This document shows, piece by piece, positions 8,591 through 19,830 of a stretch of DNA of 64,000 nt. Every line of letters starts with the position of its first letter. The stretch's first letter is position 1. Made by a program: the position numbers and the translations under genes. The stretch is from Xanthobacter sp. NM-59. GTDB lineage: Bacteria > Pseudomonadota > Alphaproteobacteria > Rhizobiales > Xanthobacteraceae. The stretch covers positions 124,001 through 188,000 of the forward strand of contig NZ_JACBFQ010000004.1 of NCBI RefSeq assembly GCF_021401125.1. The letters run 5' to 3'. A model generated the notes under the pieces. It saw only the letters and a list, made by a program, of their open reading frames with translations, was not told the origin of the DNA and ran no database searches.

Positions 8591-9286
8591 ATGCTGAAGG
8601 TGGACAACCTCGACCTCTATTACGGCGCCGCCTACACGCTGAAGAACGTCTCGCTCACGGCGGAGGCCGGCAAGGTCACCTGCGTGCTCGGGCGCAACGG
8701 GGTGGGCAAGACCTCGCTCCTGCGCGCCATCATGGGGCAGCGGCCCATTGCCGGCGGCTCCATCACGCTGGAGGGCGAGGAGATCTCCAAGCTCTCCACG
8801 CCCGATCGCGCCGCGCGCGGCATCGGCTTCGTGCCCCAGGGGCGTGAGGTGTTTCCGCTTCTCTCCGTGAAGGAGAATCTGGAGACCGGCTATGCGCGCC
8901 TTGCCGCGCGGGACAAGTTCGTGCCCGATGAGGTGTTCGAGCTGTTCCCGGTGCTGAATTCCATGCTGAAGCGGCGCGGCGGCGACCTTTCCGGTGGACA
9001 GCAGCAGCAGCTCGCCATTGGCCGCGCGCTGGTCACCCGCCCGCGCCTGCTCTTGCTGGACGAGCCCACCGAAGGCATCCAGCCGTCCATCATCAAGGAT
9101 ATCGGCCGGGCCATCTCCTATCTGCGCGACAAGGGGGATATGGCCATCGTGCTGGTGGAGCAGTATTTCGAGTTCGCCCAGGAACTGGCCGACAGCTTCA
9201 TTCTGATGGATCGCGGCGAGGTGCTGGCTTCCGGCGACAGGAGCGGACTTGATGGGGACGACGTGCGCCGCCTCATGGCGATCTGA
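8591..9286 (+). CDS. urtE: Urea ABC transporter ATPase UrtE
   Basis: 231-aa second ATPase of the urea transporter (LivF-type). Walker A GRNGVGKTS, signature LSGGQQQQLAIGRAL and Walker B LLLLDEPTEGIQPSI are complete; the QPSI after the Walker B is typical of UrtE. The length equals the family norm. The stop is two bases from the probable GTG start of ureD, tying transport directly to urease maturation in one transcript. Confidence 0.93.
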   Translation: MLKVDNLDLYYGAAYTLKNVSLTAEAGKVTCVLGRNGVGKTSLLRAIMGQRPIAGGSITLEGEEISKLSTPDRAARGIGFVPQGREVFPLLSVKENLETGYARLAARDKFVPDEVFELFPVLNSMLKRRGGDLSGGQQQQLAIGRALVTRPRLLLLDEPTEGIQPSIIKDIGRAISYLRDKGDMAIVLVEQYFEFAQELADSFILMDRGEVLASGDRSGLDGDDVRRLMAI

Positions 9287-9287
9287 A

Positions 9288-10145
9288 GTGACCCGGCCAT
9301 CTGGGGTGACCTTGCCTGCGCAGACGCCGGCGCCGCGCCGCCAGCGCAGCGAGGGGCGGGTGCATGTGGCGGCGGCGCTGTTCGGCGGCGTTTCGCGCCT
9401 GAAGGACCTGGCGGAGGCGGGTAATCTGCGCGCCCGCCTGCCGCGCGGCAGCGAGGGGGTGGAAGCGGTGGTGGTGAACACCGCCGGCGGCGTCGCCTGT
9501 GGCGACCTCTTCCGCATTTCCGCGCGGGCGGAGGCCGGGGCCCATCTCACCCTCACCACGCCCGCCGCCGAGAAGGTCTACCGCTCCGACGGCCCGCTGG
9601 CCGAGATCGACGTGGTGCTGAGGGCGCAGGCGGGCGCGCATCTGGAATGGCTGCCCCAGGAAACCATCCTGTTCGACCGCGCCCGGCTGCGGCGGCGCTA
9701 CGAGGTGGACCTTGCTGCCGATGCCCGCTTCCTCTCCTTCGAGGCACTGGTGCTGGGCCGCCTTGCCCATGGGGACGAGATGGGGGATGGGCATCTGGAG
9801 GACCATTGGCGGGTGCGCCGAGATGGGCGCCTTGCCTTTGCTGATGCGCTGCGCCTCTCCGGCCCGCTCGGCGCGCTGCTGGCGCGGCCGGCGGTGGCGG
9901 CGGGCCACCGGGCGTTCGGCACCCTGCTTTACGTCGCTCCCGATGCCGAGGGGCGCCTTGAGGATGCGCGCGCCCTGCTGGCCGCCGCCGAGCCGGGCGG
10001 ACCTTGCGAATTCGGGGCGAGCGCCTGGAACGGCCTTCTGGCGGTGCGCTGGCTGGCCGCCGACAGCGCCACATTGCGCCGTGCGGCCGGCTCGTTTCTG
10101 ATAGGCTTCCGGGGCCGGCCGCTGCCCCGGGTGTGGGCCACGTGA
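9288..10145 (+). CDS. ureD: Urease accessory protein UreD
   Basis: About 285-aa urease maturation protein that with UreF and UreG delivers nickel to apo-urease. Recognisable UreD segments are NTAGGVACGDLFRI, LTTPAAEKVYRSDG, LEWLPQETILFDRARLRRR and the C-terminal LIGFRGRPLPRVWAT. There is no ATG upstream of the conserved region: GTG at 9288, two bases after urtE, or GTG at 9306 are the candidates. I list 9288. Its place between the transporter and the structural genes is common in Hyphomicrobiales. Confidence 0.88.
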   Translation: MTRPSGVTLPAQTPAPRRQRSEGRVHVAAALFGGVSRLKDLAEAGNLRARLPRGSEGVEAVVVNTAGGVACGDLFRISARAEAGAHLTLTTPAAEKVYRSDGPLAEIDVVLRAQAGAHLEWLPQETILFDRARLRRRYEVDLAADARFLSFEALVLGRLAHGDEMGDGHLEDHWRVRRDGRLAFADALRLSGPLGALLARPAVAAGHRAFGTLLYVAPDAEGRLEDARALLAAAEPGGPCEFGASAWNGLLAVRWLAADSATLRRAAGSFLIGFRGRPLPRVWAT

Positions 10146-10272
10146 TGCCAAAGGCGTGTGAGTGTGACGCACGGGCCATTGGCCGAGCCCGCGCGGCGTT
10201 TGAGCGGGCCCATTCGGCACCGGTCGAAGACCGGGGGGAGCGGGTGGAATCGCCAGGACAGGGAGAAGAGCC

Positions 10273-10893
10273 GTGCTGCTGACGCCGCGCGAAAAGGACA
10301 AGCTGTTCATCGCCATGGCCGCCGAAGTGGCCCGCAAGCGCCTCGCCCGCGGGGTGAAGCTGAACCATCCGGAGGCGGTGGCGCTCATCACCGACTTCGT
10401 GGTGGAGGGCGCCCGCGACGGCCGCACCGTGGCCGAGCTGATGGATGAAGGCGCCCGCGTGCTCACCACCGACCAGGTGATGGATGGCATCGCCGACATG
10501 ATCCACGACATCCAGGTGGAGGCGACCTTTCCCGACGGCACCAAGCTCGTCACCGTGCACCACCCCATCCGCGGGGCGCCCTCTGAGCTGGTGCCGGGGG
10601 AGATCGCGGCGCGGCCGGGCGATATCGTCTTCAACGAGGGCGCCGAGACGGTGACGCTCACGGTCGCCAATACGGGCGACCGGCCCATCCAGGTGGGCAG
10701 CCACTACCACTTTTATGAGACCAACCCGGCCTTGTCGTTCGAGCGGGAGAAGGCGCGCGGCATGCGGCTGGACATCGCCCCCGGCACGGCGGTGCGCTTC
10801 GAGCCCGGTGCTACGCGGGAGGTGCGGCTGGTGCCGTTCGGCGGCGCGCGCAAGGTGCAGGGCTTCCGGGGTCAGGTGATGGGGGATCTTTGA
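10273..10893 (+). CDS. ureAB: Fused urease gamma-beta subunit UreAB
   Basis: 206-aa protein in which the gamma subunit (about residues 1-100, [20 protein letters not shown] through the [21 protein letters not shown] hinge) is continuous with the beta subunit ([15 protein letters not shown] through the C-terminus, including [15 protein letters not shown]). Separate ureA and ureB are more common; fused forms are known (for example Helicobacter UreA and some alphaproteobacteria). GTG at 10273 with GGGAGAAGAG upstream starts it. The last residues of a typical UreB are absent or altered (ends [12 protein letters not shown]). It is separated from ureC by an unusual inserted gene. Confidence 0.92.
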   Translation: MLLTPREKDKLFIAMAAEVARKRLARGVKLNHPEAVALITDFVVEGARDGRTVAELMDEGARVLTTDQVMDGIADMIHDIQVEATFPDGTKLVTVHHPIRGAPSELVPGEIAARPGDIVFNEGAETVTLTVANTGDRPIQVGSHYHFYETNPALSFEREKARGMRLDIAPGTAVRFEPGATREVRLVPFGGARKVQGFRGQVMGDL

Positions 10894-10894
10894 G

Positions 10895-11251
10895 ATGGCG
10901 GTTCAGCATTATTTCGGCGGCTGCCAGTGCGGCGCCGTGCGCTATGAGGTGGATGCGGACCTCGACCACACCGTGACCTGCAATTGCTCGCGCTGCCGCA
11001 AGCTGGGCGCGATCCTGACGTTCGCGCCCGAAAGCGCGTTCAAGCTCGTGTCCGGTGAGGGGGCGACTACCGAATACCTGTTCAATACCCGCAAGATCCA
11101 CCACCTGTTCTGCTCCACCTGCGGCATCCAGTCCTTTTCGCGCGGCGCGGCGCCGGACGGCACCGCCATGGTGGCCATCAATGCCCGCTGCCTCGACGGC
11201 GTGGACGTAAAGAGCCTGACCCCTGTCGAGCACGACGGCGCGAGCCACTGA
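10895..11251 (+). CDS. GFA/CENP-V family zinc protein inside the urease operon
   Basis: 118-aa protein of the GFA family (glutathione-dependent formaldehyde-activating enzyme fold, DUF636). The two Cys clusters that bind zinc are visible: [11 protein letters not shown] with [10 protein letters not shown], and [12 protein letters not shown]. The biochemical role of most members is unproven. It starts at ATG 10895, one base after the ureAB stop, and ends ten bases before ureC, so it is embedded in the operon. Its substrate is unknown; a metal- or thiol-related role linked to urease is speculation. Confidence 0.88.
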   Translation: MAVQHYFGGCQCGAVRYEVDADLDHTVTCNCSRCRKLGAILTFAPESAFKLVSGEGATTEYLFNTRKIHHLFCSTCGIQSFSRGAAPDGTAMVAINARCLDGVDVKSLTPVEHDGASH

Positions 11252-11261
11252 GGAGCCGGAT

Positions 11262-12971
<1,710 letters not shown>

Positions 12972-13040
12972 CGCCGTCCACGCCGGGCTTCCGGCGGGAA
13001 TGCTGTAGATTGAGATCGGGAGATGATCCCGGAGGATGAG

Positions 13041-13802
13041 ATGATCCGCGCCACCACCATTGTCCGCCGCCCCGCCGTCCGCACCGAGCGGGTTGCCGAT
13101 GAGCTGACCCTCGACCATCAGGCCCGGCACCGCCGCCGCTTCGCCTTCACCGCCGATGGAGGGCTTGCCTTCCTGCTCGACCTCGACAAGGCCGCCGTGC
13201 TCGACGATGGCGACGCGGTGAAGCTCGAGGATGGCCGCCTGGTGCGCATCAAGGCCGCGCCCGAGCGGCTGATCGAGGTGCGCACGGCGAGCCCCCTGCG
13301 GCTCATGAAGGTGGCGTGGCACCTGGGCAACCGGCACGTGCCCGCCGAGCTCACCGAGGACGCCATCTATTTCGCGGACGATCATGTGCTGATGGAGATG
13401 GTGCGGGGCCTGGGCGCCGCCACCGCCGTGGTGGAGCGCCCCTTCCGACCCGAAAAGGGCGCCTACGAGGCCGCCGCCGCCCATGGCGGCCATCACGACC
13501 ACGATCATGATGGCCATGCCCACCACGAGCACGCTCATGCGCATGGGGAGGAGCACGTCCACGGCCCCGGCTGCGGGCATGATCATGAGCACCACGCTCA
13601 CGAGCATGAACACGAAGGCCATGTCCATGGACCGGGCTGTGGGCACGATCATGCCCATGATCACGACCATGCGCACACCCACGAGGATGCCCACGGGCAC
13701 CATGGCCACGAGCACCACGGCCACGGGCATGAAAGCTCGCAGCCCCAGGCTGGTGAGCATGCCCATGATCACGGCGCGGGCCACAGCCACCGGCATGGCT
13801 GA
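13041..13802 (+). CDS. ureE: Urease nickel metallochaperone UreE with a long His-rich tail
   Basis: 253-aa UreE. Residues 1-145 are the normal peptide-binding and nickel-binding domains (segments [43 protein letters not shown]). The last ~110 residues are dominated by His, Asp, Glu and Gly: I count about 43 His, with the block [11 protein letters not shown] occurring twice. His-rich tails in UreE store or buffer nickel, but most are far shorter (about 15 residues in Klebsiella). ATG at 13041 is chosen over 13023 because GGAGG lies eight bases ahead. The end overlaps ureF by eight bases. Confidence 0.93.
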   Translation: MIRATTIVRRPAVRTERVADELTLDHQARHRRRFAFTADGGLAFLLDLDKAAVLDDGDAVKLEDGRLVRIKAAPERLIEVRTASPLRLMKVAWHLGNRHVPAELTEDAIYFADDHVLMEMVRGLGAATAVVERPFRPEKGAYEAAAAHGGHHDHDHDGHAHHEHAHAHGEEHVHGPGCGHDHEHHAHEHEHEGHVHGPGCGHDHAHDHDHAHTHEDAHGHHGHEHHGHGHESSQPQAGEHAHDHGAGHSHRHG

Positions 13803-14628
13803 TATCGCGGTCACGAACGGGCCATCGGCCGCCGGCCTCAGCGTTGCGACGGCGGTGGAGCCACCCAATGAGCCGGCTTCCCTTGCGCATTCCGTATCGC
13901 GTGCCGGCGCGGTGGGGGATGCGGCCGGCGAGCCCCCACCCGGCGGGGGCGTGACGCTTGGCCTGCTGCCGCTGTTCGCGTGGCTCTCGCCGGCCTTTCC
14001 GGTGGGGGCCTATGCCTATTCCCACGCCCTCGAATGGGCGGTGGAGGCCGGCGACGTCGAGACCCCCGCGCAGCTGCTGTCGTGGCTGGAAGACGTGTTC
14101 GCCCACGGCTTCGCGCGCACCGATGCCATCCTTCTCGCTCACGCTTATGCTGCCGCTCACGCGGGCAACGGGCACGCGCTGCGGGATGTGAATGACCTGG
14201 CCGTGGCGCTCGCGCCCTCCGCCGAGCTGCGGCTGGAGGGCTGCCAGCAGGGCCGCTCCTTCCTCGATGCGGTGAGCGCCGCGTGGCCCGCGCCGCGCCT
14301 GGCCGAATTCGCCCCGCTGCTGGTGCCGGAGGCCGCCTATGCGGTGGCGCTGGGGCTCGCCGGCGCGGCCCATGGCATGGCGCTCGCACCGGTGCTGGAA
14401 GCCTTCCTTCTCGGCGTGGCGCAAAATCTCGTCTCGGCCGCCGTGCGCCTTGCCCCCATTGGCCAGACGGCGGGCACGAGGGTGGTGGCGGCCCTGGCGC
14501 CCCACGCCCGCGCGCTCGCGGCGGAGGCGCCCGCGCTCACGCTGGATGAGATCGGCAGCGCCACCTTTCGCGCCGATCTCGGCAGCTTTCGCCACGAAAC
14601 CCAATATACGAGGCTGTTCCGCTCATGA
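13795..14628 (+). CDS. ureF: Urease accessory protein UreF
   Basis: 277-aa UreF, the all-helical partner of UreD and UreG thought to act as the GTPase-gating scaffold of the nickel insertion complex. Conserved UreF parts start at [29 protein letters not shown] and continue through [12 protein letters not shown] and the C-terminal [14 protein letters not shown]. The first ~55 residues (Ala/Pro-rich) are an unconserved extension. ATG at 13795 overlaps the ureE stop; the frame is open further upstream but only as antiparallel coding of the His tail. It overlaps ureG by ATGA. Confidence 0.9.
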   Translation: MADIAVTNGPSAAGLSVATAVEPPNEPASLAHSVSRAGAVGDAAGEPPPGGGVTLGLLPLFAWLSPAFPVGAYAYSHALEWAVEAGDVETPAQLLSWLEDVFAHGFARTDAILLAHAYAAAHAGNGHALRDVNDLAVALAPSAELRLEGCQQGRSFLDAVSAAWPAPRLAEFAPLLVPEAAYAVALGLAGAAHGMALAPVLEAFLLGVAQNLVSAAVRLAPIGQTAGTRVVAALAPHARALAAEAPALTLDEIGSATFRADLGSFRHETQYTRLFRS

Positions 14629-15248
14629 GCTCCAGCAAATCTCCCCTGCGCGTCGGCATCGGCGGGCCCGTCGGCTCGGGCAAGACGGCGCTCATGGAGG
14701 CCCTCTGCAAGGCCTTCCGCGACCGCTACGACGTCTGCGCCATCACCAACGACATCTACACCAAGGAGGATGCGCGCCTGCTCACGGTGGCCGGCGCCCT
14801 GCCGCCCGAGCGCATCCTGGGGGTGGAAACCGGCGGCTGCCCGCACACGGCCATTCGCGAGGATGCCTCCATCAACCTGCGGGCGGTGGCCGACATGCAG
14901 GCGAAGTTTCCGGCGCTCGACGTGGTGCTGATCGAATCCGGCGGGGACAACCTGGCCGCCACTTTTTCCCCGGAGCTGGCCGACATCACCATTTATGTGA
15001 TCGACGTGGCGGGTGGTGAGAAGATCCCGCGCAAGGGCGGGCCCGGCATCACCCGCTCGGACCTGCTGGTGGTGAACAAGACCGACCTCGCGCCGCTGGT
15101 GGGCGCCGACCTCAAGGTGATGGAAGACGACACCATCCGCATGCGCGCCGGGCGCCCTTACGTCTTCTCCGCCATCCGCAATGGCAGCGGGGTGGAGGCC
15201 GTGGCGCGCTTTATCGAAACGGCGGGCGGGCTCGGCGATCCGGCCTAA
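14625..15248 (+). CDS. ureG: Urease accessory GTPase UreG
   Basis: 207-aa SIMIBI-class GTPase that drives nickel delivery to urease. P-loop [17 protein letters not shown], the switch/metal region [17 protein letters not shown] (Cys-Pro-His nickel site), [17 protein letters not shown] and the guanine-specificity NKTDLAP are all intact. Length is standard. It is the last gene of the urea block; about 120 bases of moderately AT-rich DNA follow before the chemoreceptor gene. Confidence 0.96.
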   Translation: MSSSKSPLRVGIGGPVGSGKTALMEALCKAFRDRYDVCAITNDIYTKEDARLLTVAGALPPERILGVETGGCPHTAIREDASINLRAVADMQAKFPALDVVLIESGGDNLAATFSPELADITIYVIDVAGGEKIPRKGGPGITRSDLLVVNKTDLAPLVGADLKVMEDDTIRMRAGRPYVFSAIRNGSGVEAVARFIETAGGLGDPA

Positions 15249-15367
15249 GTCTCCGAATTGCCGAAGGTATTTTATTCCGCATAGGATTGCGACTCGCTGT
15301 CAATCCGTGGTCATTGGGTACAGCTAGAAGTATCCCGTAAGTGACTATGGTGGGCGGGGAGTGTATC

Positions 15368-17437
15368 ATGCGTTTGGCCGATCTGGGCATCCGGACGAAA
15401 CTCGTCCTTGCTGCGGGTGCGTTGAGCATCCTGTCCATGCTGGTGGTGGCGGGCGTCAGCCTGTGGGTGTCGGCCCGGGCCGCCACGCGGGACGCGGAGG
15501 CACGCGCCGAGGCGCTGCTTGGCCAATATGAGCAGACCATTGCCGCGCAGATGTCCCGTTCCATCACCATCGCGCAATCGGGCGCGCTGGCGGTGGAGGG
15601 GCTGCTTGAGGCGAACATGGTGGATCGGGACGCGCTCGGCGGCCTGATGCTGCGCATGGTGCGCGAAAATCCCCAATTGGTGGGCATGACGCTGGCCTTC
15701 GAACCCAATGGGCTGGAAGGCCGGGACGCCGATTTCGTCTCCCACCCCTACTCTGACGCGGCCGGGCGCTTCGTGCCCTATTTCTTCCATAAGCCCGACG
15801 GCTCCGTGGATGTCGAAAAGCTCGTCATGACCAAGGAGGCCGGCACCGAGAACTGGTATGACCGGCCGGTGCGCGAGAACCGGGCCCTGGTCACCCCGCC
15901 TTACGAATATCCCGTGAACGGCGAAAACCGGCTGATGACCACCAGCAGCGTGGTGGTGCGCCGCAACGGCAAGCCCATCGGCATCGTCACCACCGATCTG
16001 CCGCTGACCGGCATCACCCGTTTCGTGCAGACGCTGCGGCCTTTCGGCGACGGCCGGGTGGCGCTGGTGGGCACGAATGACCTGTGGATCGCCAACAACG
16101 ATCCCAAGCTCCTCGGCAAGCCGGTCACGGACCCGTCGCTCAGGGCGCTGCTCGATGCCGCCAAGCGGGGCGAGACCGCGACCGGGCAGCGGGAGGACGC
16201 GGCGGGCACATGGTCGCTGATGGCGGCGCCGGTCACGCTGTCAGGGGTCAATGAGCGCTGGGTGCTGGTGATGAGCGTGCCGGAGGCCACCTTGTTCGCC
16301 ACCGTTACGGACACGCGGAACAAGCTGCTGCTGACGGCGGTGGTGACGCTGGCCCTTATCCTGGTGCTGGTGTTCTTCGGTGCCGGCGCCCTGGCGCGCC
16401 CGATCCACCGCATGACCGAGAAGATGCGTCTTCTGGCCAGCGACGACACCTCGATCGCGGTGGAGGACATGGACCGCAAGGACGAGATCGGCGAGATGGC
16501 GCGGGCGGTGGACGTGTTCCGCCTCAATGCCATCGCGCGCAGGGAGCACGAGGCCGCCGCCCAGCAGGCGAACGAGGCCCGCATGGCCCGCCAGGCCCGG
16601 ATCGACGCGTTGATCCAGGGCTTCCGCCAGACGGCAAACACCGTGATCAATGATGTCAACGGTGCCATGCGCGAGCTCGATACCGTGTCCGGCGCGCTGA
16701 TCGGAGCGGCCGAGACGAGCCAGCGCGACTCCGCGTCGGCGCTTCAGACCTCGCAGAGCGCGTCGGGCAATGTGCAGGCCGTGGCTGGCGCGGCGGAAGA
16801 GCTGAGCGCCTCCATCTCCGAGATCGCCCAGCAGATCGCCCGGACCGAGCAGATGGTGGGCAAGGCCACCGAAGGGGCGGGCGTTGCCAATACCAAGATT
16901 GCCGGCCTGGCGGAGGCCGTCTCCCGCATCGGTGAGGTGGTGGGGCTGATCGAGGCCATCGCGCAGCAGACCAACCTGCTGGCCTTGAACGCCACCATAG
17001 AGGCCGCGCGCGCCGGCGAGGCGGGGCGCGGGTTCGCCGTGGTGGCGGCGGAAGTGAAGGACCTTGCGGAGCAGACCGCGCGGGCCACCCATGACATCGC
17101 GCAGCACATCTCCTCGGTCCAGACCGAGACGGCGGAGGCGGTGGATGCCATCCGGGCCATCGTGAGCCTGATGGAAGAGGTGGAGCACTATGCCACCGCC
17201 ATCGCCGGCGCCATTGAGGAACAGACCGTAGCCACCACGGAGATCAGCTCGAATATCGAGAGCGCTGCGGCCGGTACCAGCCAGGTGGCGGCGGATATCG
17301 GCGGCCTGAACATCGCGGTGGCCGGCACCAGTGCCTCGGCGACCCGCGTGCAGGATGCCTCGCACTCGGTGGGAGCGGCGACAACGCGCCTCGACACCGA
17401 GATCGACGGCTTCCTGAAACAGGTGGCCGCGGCCTGA
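15368..17437 (+). CDS. Methyl-accepting chemotaxis protein with Cache sensor
   Basis: 689-aa transmembrane chemoreceptor. A membrane helix near residues 10-32 is followed by a large periplasmic double-Cache-like domain ([38 protein letters not shown]), a second helix around 319-345, a HAMP domain ([17 protein letters not shown]), and the signalling tip [31 protein letters not shown] with the methylation helices. GGGGAG seven bases before ATG 15368 supports that start over 15341. The ligand is unknown; amino or carboxylic acids are usual for dCache receptors. Its position directly after the urease genes makes a nitrogen-source attractant conceivable, but that is inference. Confidence 0.92.
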   Translation: MRLADLGIRTKLVLAAGALSILSMLVVAGVSLWVSARAATRDAEARAEALLGQYEQTIAAQMSRSITIAQSGALAVEGLLEANMVDRDALGGLMLRMVRENPQLVGMTLAFEPNGLEGRDADFVSHPYSDAAGRFVPYFFHKPDGSVDVEKLVMTKEAGTENWYDRPVRENRALVTPPYEYPVNGENRLMTTSSVVVRRNGKPIGIVTTDLPLTGITRFVQTLRPFGDGRVALVGTNDLWIANNDPKLLGKPVTDPSLRALLDAAKRGETATGQREDAAGTWSLMAAPVTLSGVNERWVLVMSVPEATLFATVTDTRNKLLLTAVVTLALILVLVFFGAGALARPIHRMTEKMRLLASDDTSIAVEDMDRKDEIGEMARAVDVFRLNAIARREHEAAAQQANEARMARQARIDALIQGFRQTANTVINDVNGAMRELDTVSGALIGAAETSQRDSASALQTSQSASGNVQAVAGAAEELSASISEIAQQIARTEQMVGKATEGAGVANTKIAGLAEAVSRIGEVVGLIEAIAQQTNLLALNATIEAARAGEAGRGFAVVAAEVKDLAEQTARATHDIAQHISSVQTETAEAVDAIRAIVSLMEEVEHYATAIAGAIEEQTVATTEISSNIESAAAGTSQVAADIGGLNIAVAGTSASATRVQDASHSVGAATTRLDTEIDGFLKQVAAA

Positions 17438-17504
17438 GGCCGGGGGCTGCGCGCGGGGCGGGAGCGTCTTCAAGCGAAGAGGCTCCCGGTTCGCCTGAGG
17501 AAAG

Positions 17505-17554
17505 TGCTTTAAGTCAAGACGCTAAAGGATTTCTCCGCTTCCGTGAGCGGAGGA
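17505..17554. repeat. CTAAAG...hairpin, dispersed intergenic element
   Basis: The region 17,438-17,718 holds no gene. It contains the hairpin CTCCGCTTCCGTGAGCGGAG (17,532-17,551) preceded by AAGACGCTAAAGGATTT. The form (CTAAAG plus TTTC-rich hairpin) resembles the elements at 24,797 and 44,664. Further upstream GGGAGC/GCTCCC arms (about 17,460-17,490) may form the terminator of the chemoreceptor gene. Confidence 0.4.
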
Positions 17555-17718
17555 CTGCCCAGTCCCGCGCGCCATAGCCGTGGGGCTCGGATCCGCGCGG
17601 GCGATGTGGTGCCGCACGGAAGCGGCGGCGCCGCGGGCACCGCCATGGCGCGCCCGAGAGGGGGCGGTGACTGGCCGCTCGGGGCGTCAGTCTTGTCCGC
17701 CCTCGGTCATGTCCGGCT

Positions 17719-18201
17719 TCAATTCTTGGGCTTGCAGGCGGCCTCGAAGGCGGTGAGGGCCTCGCCGGCGCCGGAAAGGCTGATCTTCTGCTTCATCCCC
17801 TTCACCTCGACGGTGAGGGAGGAGCCGCCCTTCAGGAGCGCCTTGACGTCGGCGAGCTTGGTGGGCGCTTCCACGTCCACGGCATTGTTCTCCTCATTGC
17901 CCACGGCCTTGCCGTTGAGCGTCTTCTTGACGCTGCCGGTGGACAGGATGAGCCGTGCGGCGGCCTCCCGCTCCAGGCCCTCGGAGCCGATCTGGCTTTG
18001 CGCGGTCACGCTGTCCGAGCCGGGCTTGCAGAGGAAGAACAGCATCACCTCGTCGGTCTCCGGCACGCCGAAGACGAGCGCGGCGCTCTCCTCGGTCTGC
18101 TGGAGGTGCCACGACATCTTCTGCTGAGCCGTGGCCGGCAGCGTGAGCGCCGCCGTGGCGGCAACGGACATGAGGGGCAGGAGGACGAGCGGGCGGAGCA
18201 T
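17719..18201 (-). CDS. Small secreted protein, unknown function (paralogue A)
   Basis: 160-aa predicted periplasmic protein. The signal peptide (MLRPLVLLPLMSVAATAALT) ends around LPATAQQ. The mature part has alternating beta-like strands (VMLFFLCKPGSDSV, SSLTVEVKGMKQKISLSG) and two Cys, one in CKPGS and one in the terminal ACKPKN. No family is recognised. It shares this layout and the C-terminal A-x(3)-F-x(2)-AC-x-P ending with the neighbouring minus-strand gene at 18,316, so the two look like tandem paralogues. Confidence 0.75.
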   Translation of the reverse strand: MLRPLVLLPLMSVAATAALTLPATAQQKMSWHLQQTEESAALVFGVPETDEVMLFFLCKPGSDSVTAQSQIGSEGLEREAAARLILSTGSVKKTLNGKAVGNEENNAVDVEAPTKLADVKALLKGGSSLTVEVKGMKQKISLSGAGEALTAFEAACKPKN

Positions 18202-18315
18202 GGTCGTGTTCCAGTTGATCCGGCGCGGATCATACTGCCTGTCACGGGAAGTTGAAGGGGCTCGCGCGCGCTGTCCGTGCGCGAGCCTTAACGCCCCGTC
18301 TCCAGGCGCTGCGGG

Positions 18316-18879
18316 CTACCGCCGGGGCTGGCAGGCGCGGCGGAAATCGGCCAGCTTCATCTTGGCTCCGGCCAGCGGGAAGCTGGCGGTGGCGCCCGGC
18401 GCGCGCACCGTCAGGGTGTCCCCGTCGGCGAGCAGGTCGAGCACGCGCTCGTCGAAGCTCACGGCCGCTTCCGCCACCACCAGCCCGTCGCTGGCGCCGC
18501 GAAAGGTGGAGGCGGCGAGCTCCAGCCGGCGCTTGCCGGCGGACAGGGAAAGCGCCACCCCTTCGCCCGAATGGATCTTGGCGGACTTTACCTCGACGGT
18601 GAACTGCAGCAGGCCTGCACTGGGCTGGCACCCCACGGCGAAGACCGGGTCCGCCGCTCCCGGCGCGCCGAAGCGCAGCACGATGGTTTCATCGGCCCGC
18701 GCGATCAGCCACACGCGATTATCCTTCGGCGCGTCGCTGTGCTTGGCGGGCTTGGCCTTTTCCCCGTGGGAGGTGGCCGCCCAGGCCCCCGTCGCACCCG
18801 GCCAGAGGGCCAGGAGGCTGGAAAAAACGAGGCTCAGGGCGATTTCGGCTGGTGCACGCTTCGGCTTGGTCTGCTGCAT
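18316..18879 (-). CDS. Small secreted protein, unknown function (paralogue B)
   Basis: 187-aa predicted periplasmic protein beginning at ATG 18879 (MQQTKPKRAPAEIALSLVFS), with a signal peptide ending at GAWAATS. The mature protein carries DETIVLRFGAPGAADPVFAVGCQPSA, which parallels the SAALVFGVPETDEVMLFFLCKPGS segment of the 17,719 gene, and ends LADFRRACQPRR, parallel to its FEAACKPKN. The paired Cys may form one disulfide. Function unknown. The frame stays open upstream to 19,449 only because it is antisense to tlyA. Confidence 0.75.
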   Translation of the reverse strand: MQQTKPKRAPAEIALSLVFSSLLALWPGATGAWAATSHGEKAKPAKHSDAPKDNRVWLIARADETIVLRFGAPGAADPVFAVGCQPSAGLLQFTVEVKSAKIHSGEGVALSLSAGKRRLELAASTFRGASDGLVVAEAAVSFDERVLDLLADGDTLTVRAPGATASFPLAGAKMKLADFRRACQPRR

Positions 18880-19110
18880 GGTTCCCGGTTCCGTCGCGCG
18901 CCGACGCCCCCGGCGGCGGTCGTGACCGTCCCGGATCGCGCTTCCTTGCCACTCAATGGTCAATTTGCTTCCCCAACGGGCTTGGCATATCACGGCCTTT
19001 ATCCGCTCGCGACGGCGCAAGCTACGGCTTTGCGTCGCGGGGCAGCCGCAAGGCTCGGCCGCAGGTGGAAAAGCCATACGTCGGGGCGGGGCTGGAGCAG
19101 GGCGCCGGGC

Positions 19111-19830
19111 ATGCGCATTGATCGATTGTTGGTGGAGCGGGGCCTGTTCGAAAGCCGGGCCCGGGCCCAGGCCGCGCTGGCCGCGGGGCTGGTGAAGGTG
19201 GATGGCGCCGTCGTCACCAAGCCGGCGGCGGAGGTGGCGGAAGATGCCCGCATCGAGGCGCGCGATGTCCATGATTTCGTCTCGCGCGGGGGCATGAAGC
19301 TGGAAGCGGGCCTGAAGGCCTTCGGCATCAATCCCATCGGGCTGCGCGCGCTGGATGTGGGCGCCTCCACCGGCGGCTTCACGGATGTGTTGCTGCGCCG
19401 GGGCGCCGCCCATGTGTTCGCCGTGGATGTGGGGCGCGAGCAGTTCCACGCCAGCCTGAGGGGCCGGCCGGACATTACCCTGATGGAGGAAACCGACATC
19501 CGGAGCCTGGACCGCGCGGCGGTACCGGGAGCGGTGGACCTGGTGGTGGTGGATGTCAGCTTCATCTCGCTGCGGCAGGTGCTGCCGGCGGCGCTGGCCT
19601 TCGCCGCCCCGCGCGCGCGGCTGGTGGCGCTGGTGAAGCCGCAGTTCGAGGCTGGCCGGGATGCGCTGAAGAAGGGCATCGTCCGTGATCCGGCGGCGCG
19701 GCAGGAGGTCTGCACCGCCAGCGAGGACTTCGTGACGAGCCTGGGCTGGCGGGTTTCAGGGCTCGTGCCGTCGCCCATCACCGGCGGCGACGGCAATGTG
19801 GAATATCTTCTGGGAGCGGAGCGCCCGTGA
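19111..19830 (+). CDS. tlyA: TlyA family S4-domain rRNA methyltransferase
   Basis: 239-aa TlyA-type protein: an S4 RNA-binding domain (MRIDRLLVERGLFESRARAQ, residues 1-60) followed by an FtsJ-like methyltransferase domain with SAM motif LDVGASTGGFTDVLL and catalytic-region residues DVSFISL and KPQFEAG. In mycobacteria TlyA 2'-O-methylates 16S and 23S rRNA; a haemolysin label is also used. ATG at 19111 sits right at the conserved N-terminus. The stop overlaps the next gene's GTG, implying coupling of two RNA methyltransferases. In many alphaproteobacteria dxs precedes tlyA; it is not here. Confidence 0.93.
   Translation: MRIDRLLVERGLFESRARAQAALAAGLVKVDGAVVTKPAAEVAEDARIEARDVHDFVSRGGMKLEAGLKAFGINPIGLRALDVGASTGGFTDVLLRRGAAHVFAVDVGREQFHASLRGRPDITLMEETDIRSLDRAAVPGAVDLVVVDVSFISLRQVLPAALAFAAPRARLVALVKPQFEAGRDALKKGIVRDPAARQEVCTASEDFVTSLGWRVSGLVPSPITGGDGNVEYLLGAERP

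Noticed and set aside
7358-9559. 733-aa open frame on the minus strand
   Set aside because: It is antisense to urtC-urtD-urtE-ureD, which have full family motifs; its His/Gln/Arg-rich composition is that of a GC-rich shadow frame.
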